64,000 nt of DNA from Galeopsis tetrahit. Its lineage: Eukaryota > Streptophyta > Magnoliopsida > Lamiales > Lamiaceae. The stretch spans positions 10,692,001 to 10,756,000 of the forward strand of contig OY776120.1 of the NCBI GenBank assembly GCA_963675135.1, read 5' to 3'. How positions within the stretch are numbered: the first letter of the stretch is position 1; each line of letters starts with the position of its first letter. The notes beneath the pieces are model-generated. The model made no database searches. It saw nothing but the letters and a program-made list of their open reading frames with translations, and had not been told where the DNA came from. This document shows, in pieces, positions 45,801-58,075 of this stretch. The translations under genes were made by a program, and so were the position numbers.

Positions 45801-48800
45801 TAAGACCAAACACAACCAAAATTCACCATCAAAATCACTTTAATTATAAGAATATATATCAAAATACTAAGATTAGTGGAGTAAACTAATTTATAGTACT
45901 TCTCCGTATAAACTTTGTATACATAATTTATTTTTTTAAATTTTAAAAAATATTAGAATTTATTTATATTAAAAATAGATATGTAAACTTGTAAAGTAAA
46001 TAGTAAATTATGTATTAATGTATTTAAAGAATAAATAATTTTATTTATAAAAAAATACAAATTAAGTTTAAATGGATAAAAAAAATACTCCGTATTTGCA
46101 AGTTGAATGGGAGATAATAATAAGTGGAGTAATAAAATTCTTGGAAACTGATTGAGTGGGAAAGGAGAGTAGAGGGCAGTTAAAGGCTGCAAGTTGGTGG
46201 TTAGTGTTACTCCTCCCTATTCAATTATTTTTCGTCCACAGCAGTAGATTTTGAATTAATGCAGTGGCTTAAATTAAAGGGACCATTCTCCATCTATTAT
46301 GACAGAAAATGACAGTTAGCCAATTTAAGCCCATCTTTTCATTTAATTTTATTTATTGATTGTATCAGATAAACGAGACACATTAGTATTACTCATCGCA
46401 TTGGGACTATGTCTTATTAAATCATTTACCTTTAATTTATCCTTTATTAATTAGGACTCCATTTTATTGGAGTACAAACAAACTCCCTATCCAAATAAAT
46501 AAATAACATGAGATAAATTCATTCTTTTACAATATGAAAACCAGATATATAAATCACTTCCCAATTTTATGTTGCTCTATTCACCTATTCTGCCAACTTT
46601 TTTGTGTATCGCCTCCACATTATTATTCAAGGGAGACTCCCCTACAGGCTACTAGTCTATATTGGGGGTTGGATAACGTCAAACACTTTCTTTTTTTTTA
46701 GTACTTCCTCTATTTCATTTTTAAAAAAATTATATTTTTATTAAACTATGTATTCAAGATTTTCTACAAACTTTATAAAGGTTTACATAACACTTTAAAT
46801 ATTACATAGTCTTAATACTGTGTCCAAGATTTTCTGAAACTTTTACGGGACGAAGTTTTGTAACACACAAGTAATTTTTACTCTAGAGTTACTTGAGATT
46901 GGACCACTTAAAGAAATTATTAGAGGCTTCTCAAAAAAAAAAAAAAAATTATTAGAGAGACTATATAAAATTCGACAATTCATACAGAGTATGATATTAA
47001 GACATAGGAGTGTACTAATTTTAGAATTTAGATCCGTTAGTAAAGTTGTAAACAATCAAATAATCAGAATTTAATTTATATGACTCTTTTCCTTGATAAT
47101 CAGAATTTAATTTTGAAGTAATTTTCGAATGAATGGCATATGCATATGCATATATGGTCCATAGTAGGAGTAGTTCAGAATTCAGATCAGACTAGTAACA
47201 CATCAATAATATATTACCTAACTCTATAGTATAATACAAAGATTTAAATAAAATAATTCCTGAGATAATCATGTAAGCCTATCAGATACAGAACATAAAA
47301 ATTCCACAATAATTTAATTAAATTATATTCAAGAGTAGAGCCTCACACGTAATTTATTCTGATATATTGTCGGAATTCCCGTGTCAAAGAATCTAACCCC
47401 GTTTACGGATTGAAATTAGTCATAATAAAATAAGAAAATGCGATGAATGAGAGTAGTCCCTAAAACCCAAAGCCATTAAAGAAAGGTCCAAATTTGGTCA
47501 ACCATCGATGTGAACAAATATCAGACGCACAGGGAAATTAATAATGGTGGGGGAAACAGACAAAACCCAATCAATTTTTTTCAGTGAATAAAAACGAGTG
47601 CACGTGGATGCATCTCCCACACGTGCAGTCAAACATCAGAGGCCCATCTTTTTACCGCTGTCTCTATCAATTACACACGTACGCAATAACACATCTTTCT
47701 TCTAGGTAAATCAATGTATATCACAGTGCACTGCTATTTCTACTCTCAACCCATGTGATTCTCTGTAACCACTGTAACTTTTTTTCCTATAAAGTGTTGC
47801 AAATATTTGGGTTTGTTTGGATATGTTTTATAATTTCTCATTCAAGAATTTTCGGATTTTAAAACATTAAAAATATATATATATATTCATTTTAACTAGG
47901 GTAGAAACACAGAGGCTATGCCAAACAAATGCACACTAGAATATACTCCGTATAACTTATCTATCATCTACTACTATATACTCCAATAGTAATAGTAACA
48001 TCATGTTCGACTTACAAAGTATGACCTGCAATGCAACAGCTTATTGGTTAATATGCAAATCAAATACTTATCATCTAAAACAAATACTCCACAACAAATT
48101 TTTTCAAGCAATTCACTGAATGCACCATAAATTGGAGTAGTATTATTAAAATATCCTACATGAAGCACAATACTTAAGTAAAAAGTGTATTGCAAAAATA
48201 TTATGATACGTGAGTAAAAGGATCTCTTGTAAAATTTGGAGTTATGCTACTACTAGAATAAACTACTGTAGATGCACCGAATAGATTAGATTACATTAAA
48301 GATGTGTCCATGCCCCCGTGCACTTTTCAAGGAATAATAACATTTAATAAAAATAATAAATTTAATAGGATATGTTAGGGGAGTATATATATATCATTGG
48401 CAAACGTATCAAGATTGGGATAGTCCATAATAATGTTGATGCCATGACCAATAAGACAAGGGAGCTTCGAATAGAAAATTCAAAACCAAACAAGATATAT
48501 GGCAAATCGCATTTATTACATGTCAATCTTTTCAACTCCGACTTAATGTGACATTTTCTCATCGTCTAGCAAATTGTAATTAACTCATCCTTATAAAATC
48601 AACCTGCTTTATCCATAATTTCAATATTGGCCCTAGTGTTAAGAGTTTTGTATGGAATTTGTGCTAAAATTAAGCTCCATGAGATACTTAACATTAAATT
48701 GCTTAATAAACTCAAATGACTTGTTAGAATTAAAATAATAATAATAATAAATATAATATATATATAGTGCTCCAAAACAAGAAACTGAGTTATTTTCATA

Positions 48801-50980
48801 TATAATTATCTTAACTCAAGGTGTACCTACACTTAGAGCAACCCCGGCCCCATAAGTAGAGAAGAAAAATAAATAAATTAATAAATTTTTTTAAAAAAAG
48901 GCATAAGGTAGAGGGGCATAACTTAGGATATATCTAGAATTGATGAATTTATTCTAGTTATAATTCAAGAAAAAGCAAAACAGATTGAGAAATCTGCGCA
49001 ATAATTCGAAGGGGAAATAATGGTAGGGAGGGGAAGGGGGCTGGTACCAACTTTAGCAAAAAGTAGAAAAGAACAAAATGGAGGCCCTCGTGCACCTCTG
49101 GAGCTTTGATTGTATATCACTCATTTAATGAAGCAAATACGTCTCCAGTTCAGCTCAGCATGTGTGCGTGTGGGTAGACATTCCTCCCTCTATCACTCAT
49201 CCTCTCTCTCCTACCCAACTATTTCTCTCTCTCTCTACATTATTATTACTCTATTACTATTATTGAAAAAATTCATTTATATTAATTTCCTAATAATAAT
49301 TATTATTATTTCTAATAATAATTATATTATTATTATTATTATTATTATGCAAGTACAACCTTAACCTTTTGCAGACAATCTTATGCACCCTTTCTGTAGT
49401 TTCCGTGCACATCTTTTTTATCCACCTGTGTGCTACCATTCATCCATCCCCATCTCTTTCTATCATACATCCCTCCATCTTTATCTTCTGTCCCACTTAC
49501 ATTTGCTAAATTATCAAATAAATAATATAATGGGTTATTTTTCTCCCTAATTAGTTTTGTCGGCAATATCAATTTCCGGTTTCAGAAATAAACACAAATC
49601 ATTCTAAATGACGATAATAGCCAGCCATCATCCTCACTCTACAATTATTAATTTGCTTACTGTGCTAGAAAGTCTAACTAATCGCTTTGTGACCATGTTC
49701 AAGGATAATTATGTCGATCAGTAATTATACCTATTTCTATGGCTTATCTAGTTTCTAATAGAGTATCCCACACTAATTTATATTAATCTTATGAGTATTT
49801 GATAAGTAGGGATTTAATTATAAATAAAAATATTTTGACTATGTTTGTGTCTTTCAGTAATTATACCTATTTATATGGCTTATTTAGAAGAGTATCCACA
49901 CTAATTTATACTCCCTCAATCAATTTCTAAGTGCCCTATTTTACTATTTAAAACGCCATCGACTAAGTTACTCATTTCTATTTTTGACACTCCATGTCTC
50001 TTCCTACCTTTTTTATTTTCTATATCTCTCATTATTTTCTCTTTTCTACATTTTGCTCTCTCTCACTATCTTTTATCTTTTCATATCTCTCTTTAACTCA
50101 ACAACCCCACTATCCATTTAATATATATATTCCTTAAAAAAGTACAAGTAAATAATGAATATAGTAGTAGTACAAATTTTATACTGTTTAGTAACAATGT
50201 AACAGTCAAATAACAAGTAGAAATTTGACCCCGCCCATGAAAAAACAGGGCAAAGTCGGGCGGGCTCGTGCAGGGCAGGGTATCCATCCTATCCTTCTCT
50301 ATTTCTTTTGTATGGACCGTATGTATGGTTAATGGCCTAGTATGTAATAGTAGTCAATAAAAATACAATTCCCATAAATTATTTCCCAATTAGTGGCAGA
50401 AATGGAATTCAAAGTTTAAACAGTTACCTTGAAGAAAGGGGGATGATTTTAAAATGAAAAAGGTTCACTGTGTCAGTTGTGTCAAATCCCTTTCTAAGGA
50501 TCTCCTCAAGGATCCACACTTCTCTTCAAGTCATTTTCCAACCTACCTTTTGCTCCACATTATGACAAGGGTATCAACGTCATCTCAAAGTCAATAAACA
50601 AAATGAGAGGAGAAGAGATAAGTGAAAAATACAAGACAAAGCCCCCCCTTAGGAGTATATATTACAAATCCAATACAGATTATCTTACTTCTGATGAGAC
50701 TTGTCAAGCATGTACACATTTGTGTACGGCATCGCCATTTGCATGGTTTATGTGGTTCATTATCCATAAAATGTTACAGCAACCATCCATATCTATTTGC
50801 CACTATACATTTTCAATTTAGATGATTTTTTTTAGTGTTGAGATTCAAGGTGTATCTAACAAGCAACAAAAAGTCATGAAATGTTACATCGCACAAGTAT
50901 ACCAACTGGCGCTACCTATTATTCATTTGAATGTATACATTGTGTAAATAGATAATACTCCCTCCTTCCTACTATATATT
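42845..50980. other. intergenic region, no gene recognised
   Basis: AT-rich with scattered MITE fragments: a TGTCGCAAATT / TTGCGACAGAT patch near 43018-43070, Stowaway-like starts near 49911 and 50956, and a hAT fragment near 50222-50290. Trinucleotide runs lie around 48728-48747 and 49296-49348. Two G-box hexamers (CACGTG) occur 13 bp apart at 47601-47606 and 47620-47625 in a somewhat more GC-rich stretch. No exon series is visible on either strand. Confidence 0.5.
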
Positions 50981-50981
50981 A

Positions 50982-51270
50982 CTTCCTTCGTCTCAAAAAA
51001 AATTTGCACATTTTACATACTCCGTATTTGAATGTTACATACTAATTTGTACACTAAAAAAATGAAACATCTTCATAACACTCACCCTCAAAATATACAC
51101 ATATTTACCCATATTACATTACTTTTTCAAACTTCATCTACTTTTTTCTTTATTTTATTTACACAAGTTTACAAAACTACCTTTCAAAGCATCCCTCATT
51201 ACAAATTTTTTACACATTTCTTAAACTGTGTGCGATTCCTATGGTGCAAATTCTCTTGGAATGGAGGGAG
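50982..51270. mobile_element. Stowaway MITE, 289 bp
   Basis: The left end CTTCCTTCGTCTCAAAAA with AATTTGCAC pairs with the right end GTGCAAATTCTC, then GGAATGGAGGGAG, between TA dinucleotides (50980-50981 and 51271-51272). The ends are more diverged than in the copy at 35343, so it is older. It lies ~1.5 kb upstream of CYP85A1. A second Stowaway-like start just before it (about 50957) suggests nesting or a partial copy. Confidence 0.8.
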
Positions 51271-52700
51271 TACTCATTTATCAATTTTAGATTGTCACAC
51301 TATATACTTACTTCTTCTACTTTTAGCAAACACACTATATATTTATTATACTTTATTTATTATTTTCTCTCCCTATCATATCACATGTACTACGTATATT
51401 ATTTTATCATAATCATTAATTTATGTGCCCAAAATGAGCTTTAATTAAATCTTAAAATTATGCCATAGCAACCTGTGTTTACATGGAGCATTGGGTTAAT
51501 TTAGTCAAATCAGTCAACCGAACATAAATAAGCATTAAAATCTGACAGAATACCAATTATCAAGGAATTCCCTTTATATTATTGAGTATAAATCAGTGAG
51601 GGTCGGTTCAAGTGGTTCAAGTGCACCAGTGCTGGGCAGTTTTCCCACATGGGGTAGAAGTGGAAGTTGAATGTCATTTAGCATGCATGTGTGAACGAAG
51701 AAACTCAAATCTAGAGTCATTTCAGATAGGCTGACGTGATTAGCATAAATTAAATATTTATCTTATTATCCCAGAAGAATCCACTAGCTAATCATGCTTA
51801 GTGGAGTGCCATTAACTAGCAGAAAAAAGGGCTTTTTACCTCTGTATTTTTTATAGTCTTCTCCCCTGTGCACAAGGCTCCAAAAAAAGTCACTGAAATT
51901 TAAGATGTGAGGATGATTAGAATGGAGAATTATTGGATTACAAAGATAGGAAAAGTTAAAGTGGGAAAGAGTCCAAAAGTCAAACTTCACGTGAGAAGTT
52001 ACTAGGGACTATAACCTACTGATCTAATTGTCAATCTATTAAAAGGAAATAGACTAAGACTTCTAAGTAGAGTTTTATAGTTGAACCAAGAAACACTCTC
52101 CGGTTCAGTCAGCAACCAAGAACATGTCTCTAGTGACTTTTGTTTATAGCATGGGGATAACTCTCTCTCGAATTCACTATCGAAGAACATGTCCTTAAGT
52201 GACTTTTGTAGTTTCATGCACAGATCTATTTGACAGACATGTGAACCACATAGTCAGTGTTTTTCTTCTAATGTGGTGGCTTCCATGTGCTTCTACTGCT
52301 TATAATTCTAACATCAGTCAAAGGCAATTTTATTTTCAAGACTTTATAACAAAAAGATTAATAGATACCCAAATGATTTGATAATGACAGCTACTAGCAG
52401 TATTAAAAGTCACTAAGGAGCCGTATAAAGAGTAATTTATTTCATCCAATTCAAAAGTTCAATTAAATATATATTTAACAGCTACTGGTTTTAACGAATC
52501 ATTAAATGAATTTGTTTGAGAGAATGGTGCATCAATATTATAACTTACCAAGATTTTGCAATATAAACTTTTTTACTGTGCTTTAATCCTACTTCAGGTT
52601 TTAAGACTAGGGCCTACCGTCTAGTGTGCATGATTTTGGCGTATTAGTCTATCTCTCTCTGCCTCGGTTTTCTCTCTCCATTCTTATTGATTTCATCAGG
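51271..52700. other. upstream region of CYP85A1
   Basis: No coding sequence. It contains a G-box CACGTG at 51988-51993 and a diverged direct repeat of ~26 bp (AGAACATGTC then AGTGACTTTTGT) at about 52118-52143 and 52186-52211, which may be regulatory or a remnant duplication. Pyrimidine-rich CTCTCTCC stretches lie at about 52650-52680 and 52764-52794, common in plant core promoters and 5' UTRs. Confidence 0.5.
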
Positions 52701-52701
52701 T

Positions 52702-52710
52702 CTATATAAA
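52702..52710 (+). promoter_or_regulatory. TATA box of CYP85A1
   Basis: CTATATAAA, 106 bases before the start codon, followed by a CT-rich leader. Spacing fits a TATA box with a short 5' UTR of roughly 75 nt. Confidence 0.7.
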
Positions 52711-52815
52711 CACCCGCACGAGCTCATGATCAGCCAAACCAGAACAACTCTCAAACTTTCACTTCTCTCCCTCTCCCTCCATCTCTCTCATAGTTGGAGC
52801 TTTTAGGGAGAATTT

Positions 52816-55497
52816 ATGGCGAGCTTAGTTGTGATTGTAGGGGTGTTTTGGGGCCTCTGCCTTTTGAGTATTGCTTTACTGAGATGGAATGAGGTTAAGT
52901 ATAGGAAAAAAGGATTGCCCCCTGGTACCATGGGGTGGCCAGTCTTTGGTGAGACCACTGAGTTCCTAAAACTCGGTCCAGCCTTCATGAAAAACCAGAG
53001 ATCAAGGTATTTCTAATCAATTATTTCTTGCAAGATTCAGAGTCTCATAAGATAAATGCATAAGAAATTACCAGTATTGATTCCAAAATTTATGTGGGTG
53101 CTTGCATGTTTCTGTGCATGATGACCCATAAGCAATATGCTAATCCGTAGACCAACACATTTAAAATTGAATTAAACTCAAAATTATCACTGTATATGCT
53201 TGACTACCTATTGCTATATTTGACTAGTAATCTCAATGCTAATTTTTTTCCGACTTTCGTTGCTTTAACAGGTTTGGAAGTTTTTTCAAATCTCACATAT
53301 TGGGGTGTCCAACCATAGTTTCAATGGATCCAGAGCTAAACAGATATATACTAGCGAATGAAGCAAAAGGGCTTGTCCCTGGCTATCCCCAGTCAATGTT
53401 AGACATTTTAGGGAAATGCAACATTGCAGCAGTTCATGGTTCTGCTCACAAATATATGAGAGGGGCTTTGCTTGCACTTATTAGCCCTACAATGATCAAA
53501 GAACAGCTCTTGCCCAAAATCGACGATTTTATGAGATCCCATCTCAGCAACTGGGATAACAAAATTGTTGATATCCAAGAGAAAACTAAAGAGGTATGGA
53601 AGAAAAAAAAAAAAAAGAACTCCAGATCTAATCAATGAATTATGCAGTGTTATTATATTCTAAATATTCTGTTTTGATATTTGTTTAGATGGCGTTTCAA
53701 TCATCCTTCAGACAAATAGCAAGCACTGAAGCTAGCGCAATATCCCAAGCATTCATGCCTGAATTCTTTAAGTTAGTCCTAGGAAGTCTTTCACTTCCGA
53801 TCAACCTTCCCAATACAAATTATCGTCGAGGATTTCAGGTAAATTCTTACCAATTCTTTACTAAATTCAAATGATTTCGAATAAATCGAGGAATACTAAT
53901 ATCTCAATCATCACAGGCAAGACAAAGTATAACTAGCTTGTTGAGGAAATTAGTAGAGGATAGAAGAGCCTCCGGAGATAATAAACGGGACATGCTTGGT
54001 TTTCTGGTAGGCAACGAGAACAGATATAAGCTAAGTGATGAGGAAATGATTGACTTGATAATCACCATCTTGTATTCTGGATATGAGACCGTATCAACTA
54101 CTTCTATGATGGCTGTTAAGTATCTTCATGATCATCCAAAAGTGCTTGAAGAACTCAGGGTAGGTGGAAAATTTTCAGTTATTTAAGTACACATTTTTAT
54201 GTGGAAATTTTCTAGTTATGAAGTATGGTTATGATTTATTACTGAACACCTCGTATCTTGCCTTCAAATTTCCAGAAAGAACATATGGCCATAAGAGAAA
54301 GAAAAGGGCCCGAGGATCCTATTGATTACAATGACTACAAATCTATGCGGTTTACACGTGCGGTAAGTGTTGCTCACTTTTTACAGAATTAGTTACTGCA
54401 GTAAAATTTTAAGCTAATGGACGTCGGCTACTATTCTTGTTCCAGGTTATTTATGAGACATCAAGACTAGCTACAATAGTGAATGGAGTTTTGAGGAAAA
54501 CAACTAAAGATATGGAAATAAATGGTGTGCACATTCTCTTTTAATTATCCATTTATATACGTTTTGCTTCCTTTATGCTTTAGCAGCCGCTTACTAACTC
54601 AAGAAATAGTATCAAATTTTTAGCCACCACCTCAATAATAAGATCATCACACAAAAGCAACAGTTGCATATAAAAGCAATCATAAACTAAGAGATCATCT
54701 TTCTAAATGGGCCCTACCCTATCGTGATCCACATGGAAAACCTACCATCCCAACCCAAGACATTCCATTGATGCCCCCACCTTGTCCAAAGGTATTATTT
54801 TGTCTATGTTCTGGATAAGAGAGGAGAGAGCTCGATTCCATCTCCTCTCATCCTTCCAATCAGAAGCTAAGATTATTCCCTTATCAAGTCCAAGGACCAA
54901 AATTAATAAATGTAAACTAATTGTGCATATAGGCATTAATCCTTGCAATAAACTACTTCAGTAATAAAAATGTTTCTTGAATTCTAATTTATAGCATAAG
55001 TTACTATTGTGATTTGCCAAAATACTAAACGAAATAATACTGAAATAGTTACTAATCTATTTGCTTATTTCATTTATCAGGTTATGTCATTCCTAAAGGA
55101 TGGAGGATATATGTTTACACAAGGGAGGTCAATTATGATCCACGCCTTTATCCTGATCCATTAACCTTCAATCCATGGAGATGGCTGGTACGTAATCCCC
55201 TAAATTAGTATTTTCTAATCACATATTAACTACTACTATACCAAACACTAGTTACTAATAATCTCAAGATTTTACAAATTGCAGGAGAGAGGCCTAGAAA
55301 ATAATCACCAATTCTTGATTTTCGGAGGAGGAACTAGACAATGCCCTGGAAAAGAACTTGGGTTGGCCGAAATTTCTACGTTTCTTCATTATTTTGTAAC
55401 GAAATACAAGTGGGAAGAAGTAGGAGGAGACAAACTAATGAAATTTCCGAGGGTTGAAGCGCCTAATGGTCTCAGGATTAGGGTTTCTGCTCACTAA
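52816..55497 (+). CDS. CYP85A1: brassinosteroid-6-oxidase, cytochrome P450 CYP85A
   Basis: Heme-thiolate monooxygenase of the endoplasmic reticulum that oxidises C-6 of 6-deoxo brassinosteroids (6-deoxocastasterone to castasterone), a late, growth-limiting step. Eight exons: 52816-53006, 53272-53593, 53689-53838, 53917-54159, 54276-54362, 54446-54524, 55081-55187 and 55285-55497. All have GT-AG borders and the phases agree, giving 463 residues, the usual length. Visible features: N-terminal membrane anchor (about 3-22), LPPG hinge (34-37), I-helix SGYETVS (275-281), ExxR E335-R338, and heme loop FGGGTRQCPG with Cys413 as iron ligand. The C-terminus PRVEAPNGLRIRVSAH is strongly conserved in CYP85A. 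No lesion. Whether it is the A1 or A2 (Baeyer-Villiger) type cannot be settled from sequence alone. Confidence 0.95.
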
Positions 55498-56414
55498 CCA
55501 CCAAAAGAACAATGTACAGAGGGAAAAAAAAAATTAACGTAGCATATCATAGTAACTTTTTTCTGGGTGTAAAAAATTTCGGCTAACTCATGCGTTAGAG
55601 AATTGAAACCCGTTTTGCCAGGGTAGGATAACTTCAAGTCTTGATATGTTAATAAATTCAAATAAACATCAATTATTTTTGCTCTAATGAAACAATAGCT
55701 TTTCTACTGTTCTTATGGAAATAAAAACATTATTCGACAGATAACTGAAAGGAAGAAAGTGATCACAGATGAATTCACCGCAAATTGCCCTAATGAAACT
55801 TTACCAATAAAAACTGTCCTAATGGATTCGTGATACGAGCAAGGCAATTCAGCAGAAATAAATGAATTACAAATGAAACTCACAGAAAATTAGTGATGAA
55901 TAAAGTGTGAAACATGGCACAAAATGTCTGAGCATTAGGGTATAAGTACTGGAGTTTTCTTTACCAATTATTTTTGCGGAAACTCTGGTTCAGACGGTGA
56001 GTGGCTATAGAAAGTTTTGTCCCTCTGTAAATCGCAGTCGTTCTTCACCTCCTTGAATTTGATAGTAATCTGCCCTACGCCATTAACTGATCTCTGCAAA
56101 ACTTTACTGTTGCTTAAATTTTAGGCGGGATGCGATTTGATACCTATGGATAAAAAGAAAATTTGGGCGGGATCCACCAACGCCTCATCCGTGAAGTCGG
56201 ATCCTCCGTAAACCATTGGACACACTTCATATTGCTTCGATAATGGATCGTTTTCATTGGGCCGTATATATCTTCATAAGCCCATTAAAGGAAAATTATG
56301 GCGTGGGTTATATACCCCTCCATCTTTGTTAAGTATACTCCCCCATAAATTTAACCCCTTTTAGCTCCATTCAAATTCGAATAGAGAGTCCGTAAAAAAA
56401 AAAATTCGAATAGA

Positions 56415-56587
56415 GAGGTTTGATCTATGAATTTTAAATTCACCATCCAAATTCACTCCACTTGTTTAATTATGAATGAATCTAAAAAGTGTGTGAGGAA
56501 AAATCTAAGTATTTGAAATTCATTCATAATCCAAATAAGTGGAGTGAATTTGGATGGTGAATTTAAAATTATAAATCAAATCCCTCC
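56415..56587. mobile_element. small hairpin MITE, ~173 bp
   Basis: Inverted arms of ~65 bp: GAGGTTTGAT, then AATTTTAAATTCACCATCC and AAATTCACTCCACTTG on the left, with the complement on the right ending AATCAAATCCCTC. No clear target duplication seen. Related AAATTCACC-type phrases occur near 1390-1450. Confidence 0.65.
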
Positions 56588-56689
56588 ATCCAAGAATCTT
56601 ATATCATTTTTTTCTTAAAAAAATTGTCCATGATAAATGTACCCCTCACTAAAACCCTATTTTTTCTCTTTTTCTCCACTTCTTCTTCC

Positions 56690-56860
56690 TCCCACCCCTC
56701 CTCTTCCCCTTCAACCTAGGGTCGCCGCCCATCGCCACCGGTCGCCCAGCTTTCCCGCCCAAAGCCTTCGTCCCATACTTCCCCTATAAGCCCCTTTTTT
56801 TTTTTTTTTTTTGCAACAGCGTGCGGCGACGCCGCCCAAGCCGCCATAGTTCTCTCCTCC
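56690..56860. other. C/G-rich fragment, unknown origin
   Basis: A CG-dinucleotide-rich patch (GGGTCGCCGCCCATCGCC, GCGGCGACGCCGCCC), interrupted by a T homopolymer (56797-56814). Its composition is like the MULE cargo at 11690-12240 and unlike its surroundings. No open frame with a recognisable product; possibly a transposed gene fragment. Confidence 0.35.
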
Positions 56861-57256
56861 CTCATCCCTCTTTTTCATTTTTTTTAATATAATATTTATA
56901 AATTCATTTTTTTAATGTAACAAAGAAAATTAAAAATAAATACATATACGATTATTTTGTCGGTTAGACCGTGAATTGGTGCCAAATTCGGTTTGGTCTT
57001 CGATTCGATTATGAAAACATTGAATTATAGGGTGTAAGAGACTATTTTTTTCATTTTGACTAATTAGGCCTGAAATAGTTGGAAAAGAAATTTATAGGTA
57101 TAATCTTGTCAGCATGTAAATTGTGATCCTCTTTTTTGCTACCCCAAAGTTCAAGCCAAAAATAAATGGGTCTCGTGTGACTTTCACATGTAAAATTAGC
57201 CCAAAATTGTGGAGAAAAAAATTACGGTCTAATTTTATTTGTAGTCTTTCTTTTTG

Positions 57257-57524
57257 GGGTTGGTCTGCTATGGACTCGAGTGCATGTTGTGCACCCTACT
57301 CCATGTTGCACTTTTCAGTTTACTGACTTACACTTTTTGGTAAATGGTTGCACTTTTCAGTTTACTGACTTACACTTTTTGGTAAATGGTGCTGCACTTT
57401 TCAATTATTAAACTATATAATAATATTTTTAATAATAATTGAAAAGTGGAACACCATTTACCAAAAAATTTAAGTCAGTAAACTGAAAAGTGCATATGGA
57501 TTAGAGTGCATACTAGACTTTACC
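57257..57524. mobile_element. Mutator-like hairpin MITE, copy 2 (268 bp)
   Basis: Same family as 42494-42736: it starts GGGTTGGTCTGCTATGGACT and ends ATACTAGACTTTACC, with the 9-bp duplication TTCTTTTTG (57248-57256 and 57525-57533). It differs from copy 1 by an internal duplication of the TTTCAGTTTACTGACTTACA block. It lies ~550 bp upstream of the UAM start codon. Confidence 0.88.
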
Positions 57525-57997
57525 TTCTTTTTGCTACCCACCAAAATCATGGCTTTGAATAAATATTTTGCCCGATTAATTTAATTTAGAAGACACATGA
57601 CACATAAGAAAGTGTAACACATATTTGTTACTATAGTAATACATAACTATGAGCGAGTTATTCAGTTTGCCTTTGACGGTTTTTTTGGACAAAAATGTTT
57701 GATCAACTTCCAATATGATTCGATCTTTTATGCGCCTCTTTTAATTTAAGCTAATATTGAAAAAAAAAATTAAAAATTATCTTTATATGTTATGAATGAA
57801 TAATGTGTAGTAAATATATGAGAAGTGGGAGTACAAAAATAGGAATACTCTATAAAAAGGTAATTCTATATAAATAAAAATAACAAAATAACATTAAAAT
57901 CGGGTCAACAGACGATTTAAAGCATTCCCCAACCATACAAAACAGTTCCCCCCGGCAGAAGCGGCGCTCCCGCGTTTTTTCCCTTATTATAATAACG

Positions 57998-58007
57998 TTT
58001 ATATATG
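57998..58007 (+). promoter_or_regulatory. TATA box of the UAM gene
   Basis: TTTATATATG about 70 bases upstream of the ATG, the only TATA-like motif close to the gene. The implied 5' UTR is short. Confidence 0.55.
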
Positions 58008-58075
58008 CACACAATTCTTACTAACTAACTAACCATCACCAATTATCAACAAGCGCACACACACAATTCGCCGCC

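Larger units (their letters stand above)
55498..57256. other. intergenic between CYP85A1 and the UAM gene
   Basis: The CYP85A1 3' UTR is followed by AT-rich DNA. It holds an inverted-repeat MITE-like hairpin (56415-56587) and a CG-rich patch at about 56690-56860. No complete gene. Confidence 0.5.

Noticed and set aside
49110..49364. Short plus-strand frame ending in Ile/Asn runs
   Set aside because: Driven by ATT/AAT microsatellite sequence. No family signature.
52803..52988. Minus-strand frame opposite CYP85A1 exon 1
   Set aside because: Shadow of the conserved exon on the other strand.
53300..54186. CYP85A1 as several separate small genes or a pseudogene
   Set aside because: All eight exons join with GT-AG borders and matching phases into a 463-residue P450 with all key motifs.
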